Positions 6,305 to 8,167 of a stretch of 8,167 nt of DNA are shown piece after piece. The notes under the pieces are model-generated. The model did no database searches. It had not been told where the DNA came from and was given only the letters and a program-made list of their open reading frames with translations. How positions within the stretch are numbered: the first letter of the stretch is position 1; every line of letters begins with the position of its first letter. This stretch comes from Halieaceae bacterium (GTDB lineage Bacteria; Pseudomonadota; Gammaproteobacteria; Pseudomonadales; Halieaceae): the NCBI GenBank assembly GCA_011524755.1, contig WTJR01000201.1:1-8167 (forward strand), given 5' to 3'. The position numbers were made by a program, and so were the translations under genes.

Positions 6305-6979
6305 ATGGCCTCCGAAGACTTCAAGACCGTCGTAACGCGCGTCAACGTTGTAAGGCAGCGAAGGCTTCGTGTGGGCTTGGCGGTGCTGCTTGCCATGTTG
6401 GGGGTCGGTATTTACGCCCTGGGCTATCAGCAGGGATTTGATGATCGAGTGCCTTTAGTTCTGGATGAAGCCGGCCTAAAAGACACAATTTCAAAGCTTG
6501 AAACTCGACTCGCCGTAGATTCAGAGACGCTTAATCGATTTCGCACGGAGCTAGCCGACTCCGAAAAGCGAGTGGATGAGCTGGAAAAAGAGCTCGTGTT
6601 CTATCGAGACATTATGTCCTCGTCCGAGGATGTGAGCGCCGTAAAACTTCGGCCACCCGATCTCAGTTGGGACCCCGAGAAGCGGAGCCTTGAGTATCGT
6701 GGCGTCGTTCAGCGACTCGCACCCGGTACCCAATTTTACCGAGGTAGATTGACGGTTCAGATCGTCGATTCTGAGGGCGAGGCCATTGCAGCCGCGTCCT
6801 CCGAAAATAGCCACGACCTCTCGTTTAAGTATTTTCAGCGAATTTCAGGCACCATAGAGCTGGCTGAAACAGTTATTCCCGCTTCAGTGCGGTTTGACAT
6901 AGAATTGTCAGCCCCGCGAAAGCGGACCTATGAGCAGACTTTCGACTGGAGTACATCGATTGTCTATAGCACCCAATAA
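6305..6979 (+). CDS. Single-pass inner-membrane coiled-coil protein of unknown function (DUF6776-like)
   Basis: The 224-residue product has a short basic N-terminus with 'RQRRLR' (17-22), one transmembrane helix at about 23-41 ('VGLAVLLAMLGVGIYALGY'), a heptad-like coiled coil at about 54-102 rich in Leu, Glu and Lys, and a C-terminal domain (about 112-224) that looks mostly beta-strand. The positive-inside rule places about 20 residues in the cytoplasm and the rest in the periplasm. I recall proteins of this shape between argC and bactofilin in Pseudomonas and relatives under the label DUF6776; that name is from memory and unchecked. The ATG lies 6 bases after the argC stop with no clear ribosome site, so it probably relies on translational coupling. 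The bactofilin gene follows after 15 bases. Its role is unknown; position and topology suggest a membrane partner of the bactofilin, which is inference. Confidence 0.8.
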   Translation: MASEDFKTVVTRVNVVRQRRLRVGLAVLLAMLGVGIYALGYQQGFDDRVPLVLDEAGLKDTISKLETRLAVDSETLNRFRTELADSEKRVDELEKELVFYRDIMSSSEDVSAVKLRPPDLSWDPEKRSLEYRGVVQRLAPGTQFYRGRLTVQIVDSEGEAIAAASSENSHDLSFKYFQRISGTIELAETVIPASVRFDIELSAPRKRTYEQTFDWSTSIVYSTQ

Positions 6980-6994
6980 AGTAGGATTAGGGTT

Positions 6995-7420
6995 ATGAGA
7001 AACAAACAATCACAAATGCCATCAACGGCAAATGGTGCGACAACGCTCATCTCAGCGGGCACTACTGTGTCAGGCGATATTACGTTTTCAGGTAACTTAG
7101 ATGTTGAAGGCCGCGTTGTTGGGTCGATTAGTGCTGAGCCTGGCGCTTCGGCGTTGTTGCGAGTGGTAGCGGGTGGCTCGGTCGAAGGTGAAATTCGCGT
7201 ACCGTCGGCGTCGATTAGCGGCTCAGTTAAAGGCAACATTTACAGTGCCGACAATCTGGAGTTGACGAAGGGTGCTGTTGTCACCGGCGATGTTTTCTAC
7301 AACCTGATCGAGATGTCGATGGGTAGTAAAATTGACGGTAACTTGAAGCACTCAACGGCGTCGGCGAAGGTGGAGCAGATTTCATCAGCCAGTCCTGTTG
7401 TTTCAGCGGACAAGTCCTAG
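6995..7420 (+). CDS. Bactofilin (polymer-forming cytoskeletal protein)
   Basis: Bactofilins are small proteins that fold into a right-handed beta-helix and polymerise without nucleotide into filaments or membrane-bound patches that position envelope enzymes. The 141-residue product has a disordered polar N-terminus (1-15), a core at about 17-118 made of short Gly/Val/Ile-rich turns ('GTTVSGDITFSGNLDVEG', 'GSVEGEIRVPSASISGSVKG', 'GAVVTGDVFYNLIEMSMG'), and a Ser/Ala-rich tail (about 121-141). It matches the DUF583/bactofilin pattern in length and rhythm. AGGA lies 8 bases before the ATG, with a second purine stretch closer in. It sits 15 bases after the membrane coiled-coil gene and 14 bases before erpA, so co-transcription with both is likely. 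There is no membrane segment; any membrane link would go through the N-terminus or a partner. I give no gene symbol because bacA/ccmA naming is not settled for this group. Confidence 0.95.
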   Translation: MRNKQSQMPSTANGATTLISAGTTVSGDITFSGNLDVEGRVVGSISAEPGASALLRVVAGGSVEGEIRVPSASISGSVKGNIYSADNLELTKGAVVTGDVFYNLIEMSMGSKIDGNLKHSTASAKVEQISSASPVVSADKS

Positions 7421-7434
7421 ATCCGGAGTTCTCG

Positions 7435-7788
7435 ATGACAGTAGTCGCCGGTTTTGATCCCACAGAAATACGCCTCTCTGATAATGCGGTCAGCAAACTT
7501 CAGCATCTGATAGAGGACGAGGACAATCCGTCCTTGCGCTTCCGCGTCTACATCACTGGCGGCGGATGCTCAGGGTTCCAATACGGCTTTACCTTCGATG
7601 AAAATATGGCGGAGGATGACTGGGTCATTGAGCGAGAGGGTGTGGCGGCACTCATCGATGCGATGAGTTACCAGTACCTGATGGGTTCCGAGATAGATTA
7701 TGTCGAGGGGCTCGAAGGCTCTAAGTTTGTCGTCAATAACCCGAACGCAACGACGACTTGCGGCTGCGGCGCGTCCTTTTCTATCTAG
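7435..7788 (+). CDS. erpA: Essential A-type iron-sulfur cluster carrier/insertion protein ErpA
   Basis: ErpA receives Fe-S clusters from the scaffold and passes them to target enzymes; in E. coli it is needed for isoprenoid synthesis through IspG and IspH. The 117-residue protein shows the three cluster cysteines of A-type carriers: Cys45 in 'GGGCSGFQYGF' and Cys109 and Cys111 in 'TTCGCGASFSI' at the C-terminus. The N-terminal extension, the 'GSEIDYVEGLEGSKFVVNNPNA' region (split at about 84-105) and the CGCG-(S/A)SFSI ending favour ErpA over IscA or SufA. GGAG lies 6 bases before the ATG, and the gene starts 14 bases after the bactofilin stop. It ends the plus-strand run and is convergent with anmK across 56 bases, in which no strong terminator is visible. 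Confidence 0.95.
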   Translation: MTVVAGFDPTEIRLSDNAVSKLQHLIEDEDNPSLRFRVYITGGGCSGFQYGFTFDENMAEDDWVIEREGVAALIDAMSYQYLMGSEIDYVEGLEGSKFVVNNPNATTTCGCGASFSI

Positions 7789-7810
7789 TTCACCTTCTAC
7801 CTAGGTCACC
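7785..7810. repeat. Short direct repeat at the erpA 3' end
   Basis: CTAGTTCACC (7785-7794) and CTAGGTCACC (7801-7810) match in nine of ten bases with a period of 16. The first copy includes the erpA stop codon TAG. No function is apparent and chance is a fair explanation. Confidence 0.45.
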
Positions 7811-7844
7811 GAAGATCAGTGAAGATTGGGGTCTTCTCGCGCCC

Positions 7845-8167
7845 TCAATCCGCTCGAGGATAAATCACTCCCAGTACCCGTTCTGACTGCGCCCCCGTCA
7901 CTGCCGGTACATTGCCTGAGGCGCGGTCTAGGCACTGCTTAGCCAGCCAGGCAAAAGCCACTGCTTCCATAAAATCGGCATCAACACCCAGCGCAGAGGT
8001 ATCTGCGACCTCGATGGGTGCAACGAGCGATCGTATTCGCTGAGTCAGCAGATTGTTATGACGTCCTCCGCCACATAGATACACACGCTCGCATCCCGAG
8101 GCTGTAAGAGCGTCCGAGGCCGATCGAGCGGTGAGTTCCACCAATGTCCGTTGAACATCAACCGGCG
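7845..8167 (-). CDS. anmK: Anhydro-N-acetylmuramic acid kinase, C-terminal part (N-terminus off the right edge)
   Basis: AnmK hydrolyses and phosphorylates 1,6-anhydro-N-acetylmuramic acid to MurNAc-6-phosphate during peptidoglycan recycling in the cytoplasm. The frame is open to the window edge, giving about 107 C-terminal residues of a protein usually about 360-370 long. Family features are clear: 'PVDVQRTLVELTARS' at the visible start, 'VYLCGGGRHNNLL' (the nucleotide-side Gly-rich loop), 'LGVDADFMEAVAFAWLA', and the terminal 'VTGAQSERVLGVIYP'. Any start codon within the window, such as the TTG at 8144, is internal. It converges with erpA, 56 bases away. In many gammaproteobacteria anmK is next to erpA in this way, with tyrS and an M23 peptidase beyond it; those would lie outside this window. 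Confidence 0.93.
   Translation of the reverse strand, partial: PVDVQRTLVELTARSASDALTASGCERVYLCGGGRHNNLLTQRIRSLVAPIEVADTSALGVDADFMEAVAFAWLAKQCLDRASGNVPAVTGAQSERVLGVIYPRAD

Noticed and set aside
7821..7836. GAAGA...TCTTC hairpin as an erpA terminator
   Set aside because: The stem is five base pairs, rich in A and T, and no T run follows on either strand, so it does not meet the usual Rho-independent pattern.

Overview
The window looks like the chromosome of a marine-type gammaproteobacterium, most likely from the Cellvibrionales/Halieaceae–Pseudomonadales side. The reasons are the gene order argC, coiled-coil membrane protein, bactofilin, erpA, anmK, with hemJ and hemL divergent next to argC (an arrangement I recall from Pseudomonas and relatives), a magnesium-type HemB of the Pseudomonas kind, and ErpA, HemL and ArgC sequences of clear gammaproteobacterial type. 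Taxonomy is inference from gene order and protein similarity by eye. I see no mobile element, CRISPR array, tRNA or rRNA, and no gene-free stretch longer than about 130 bases.

Layout. Bases 1-946 (minus) hold most of a PfkB-family sugar/nucleoside kinase that resembles adenosine kinase and runs off the left edge. A 136-base divergent region with two short palindromes separates it from a NUDIX hydrolase of the CoA pyrophosphatase (NudL-like) type (1083-1694, plus). That gene overlaps tail to tail, by 14 bases, with a small secreted protein (1681-2355, minus) whose mature N-terminus starts Cys-x-Cys like a TIMP/netrin (NTR) fold. This secreted protein is the last gene of a minus-strand run: hemJ (4778-5197), hemL (3445-4725), hemB (2355-3359), then the secreted protein, joined to hemB by a TAATG stop/start overlap.

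Divergent from hemJ across 72 bases is a tight plus-strand run: argC (5270-6298), a single-pass membrane coiled-coil protein (6305-6979), a bactofilin (6995-7420) and erpA (7435-7788). The C-terminal part of anmK (minus) enters from the right edge.

How it fits together. HemL makes 5-aminolevulinate, HemB condenses two of these to porphobilinogen, and HemJ oxidises protoporphyrinogen IX near the end of the pathway, so three haem steps sit in one transcription direction. ErpA delivers Fe-S clusters. ArgC belongs to arginine synthesis. Bactofilin and its membrane neighbour suggest a cell-envelope scaffold, and AnmK recycles peptidoglycan sugar. Most of the window is ordinary core genome. The parts most worth a second look are the TIMP/NTR-like secreted protein coupled to hemB and the membrane coiled-coil protein next to bactofilin.
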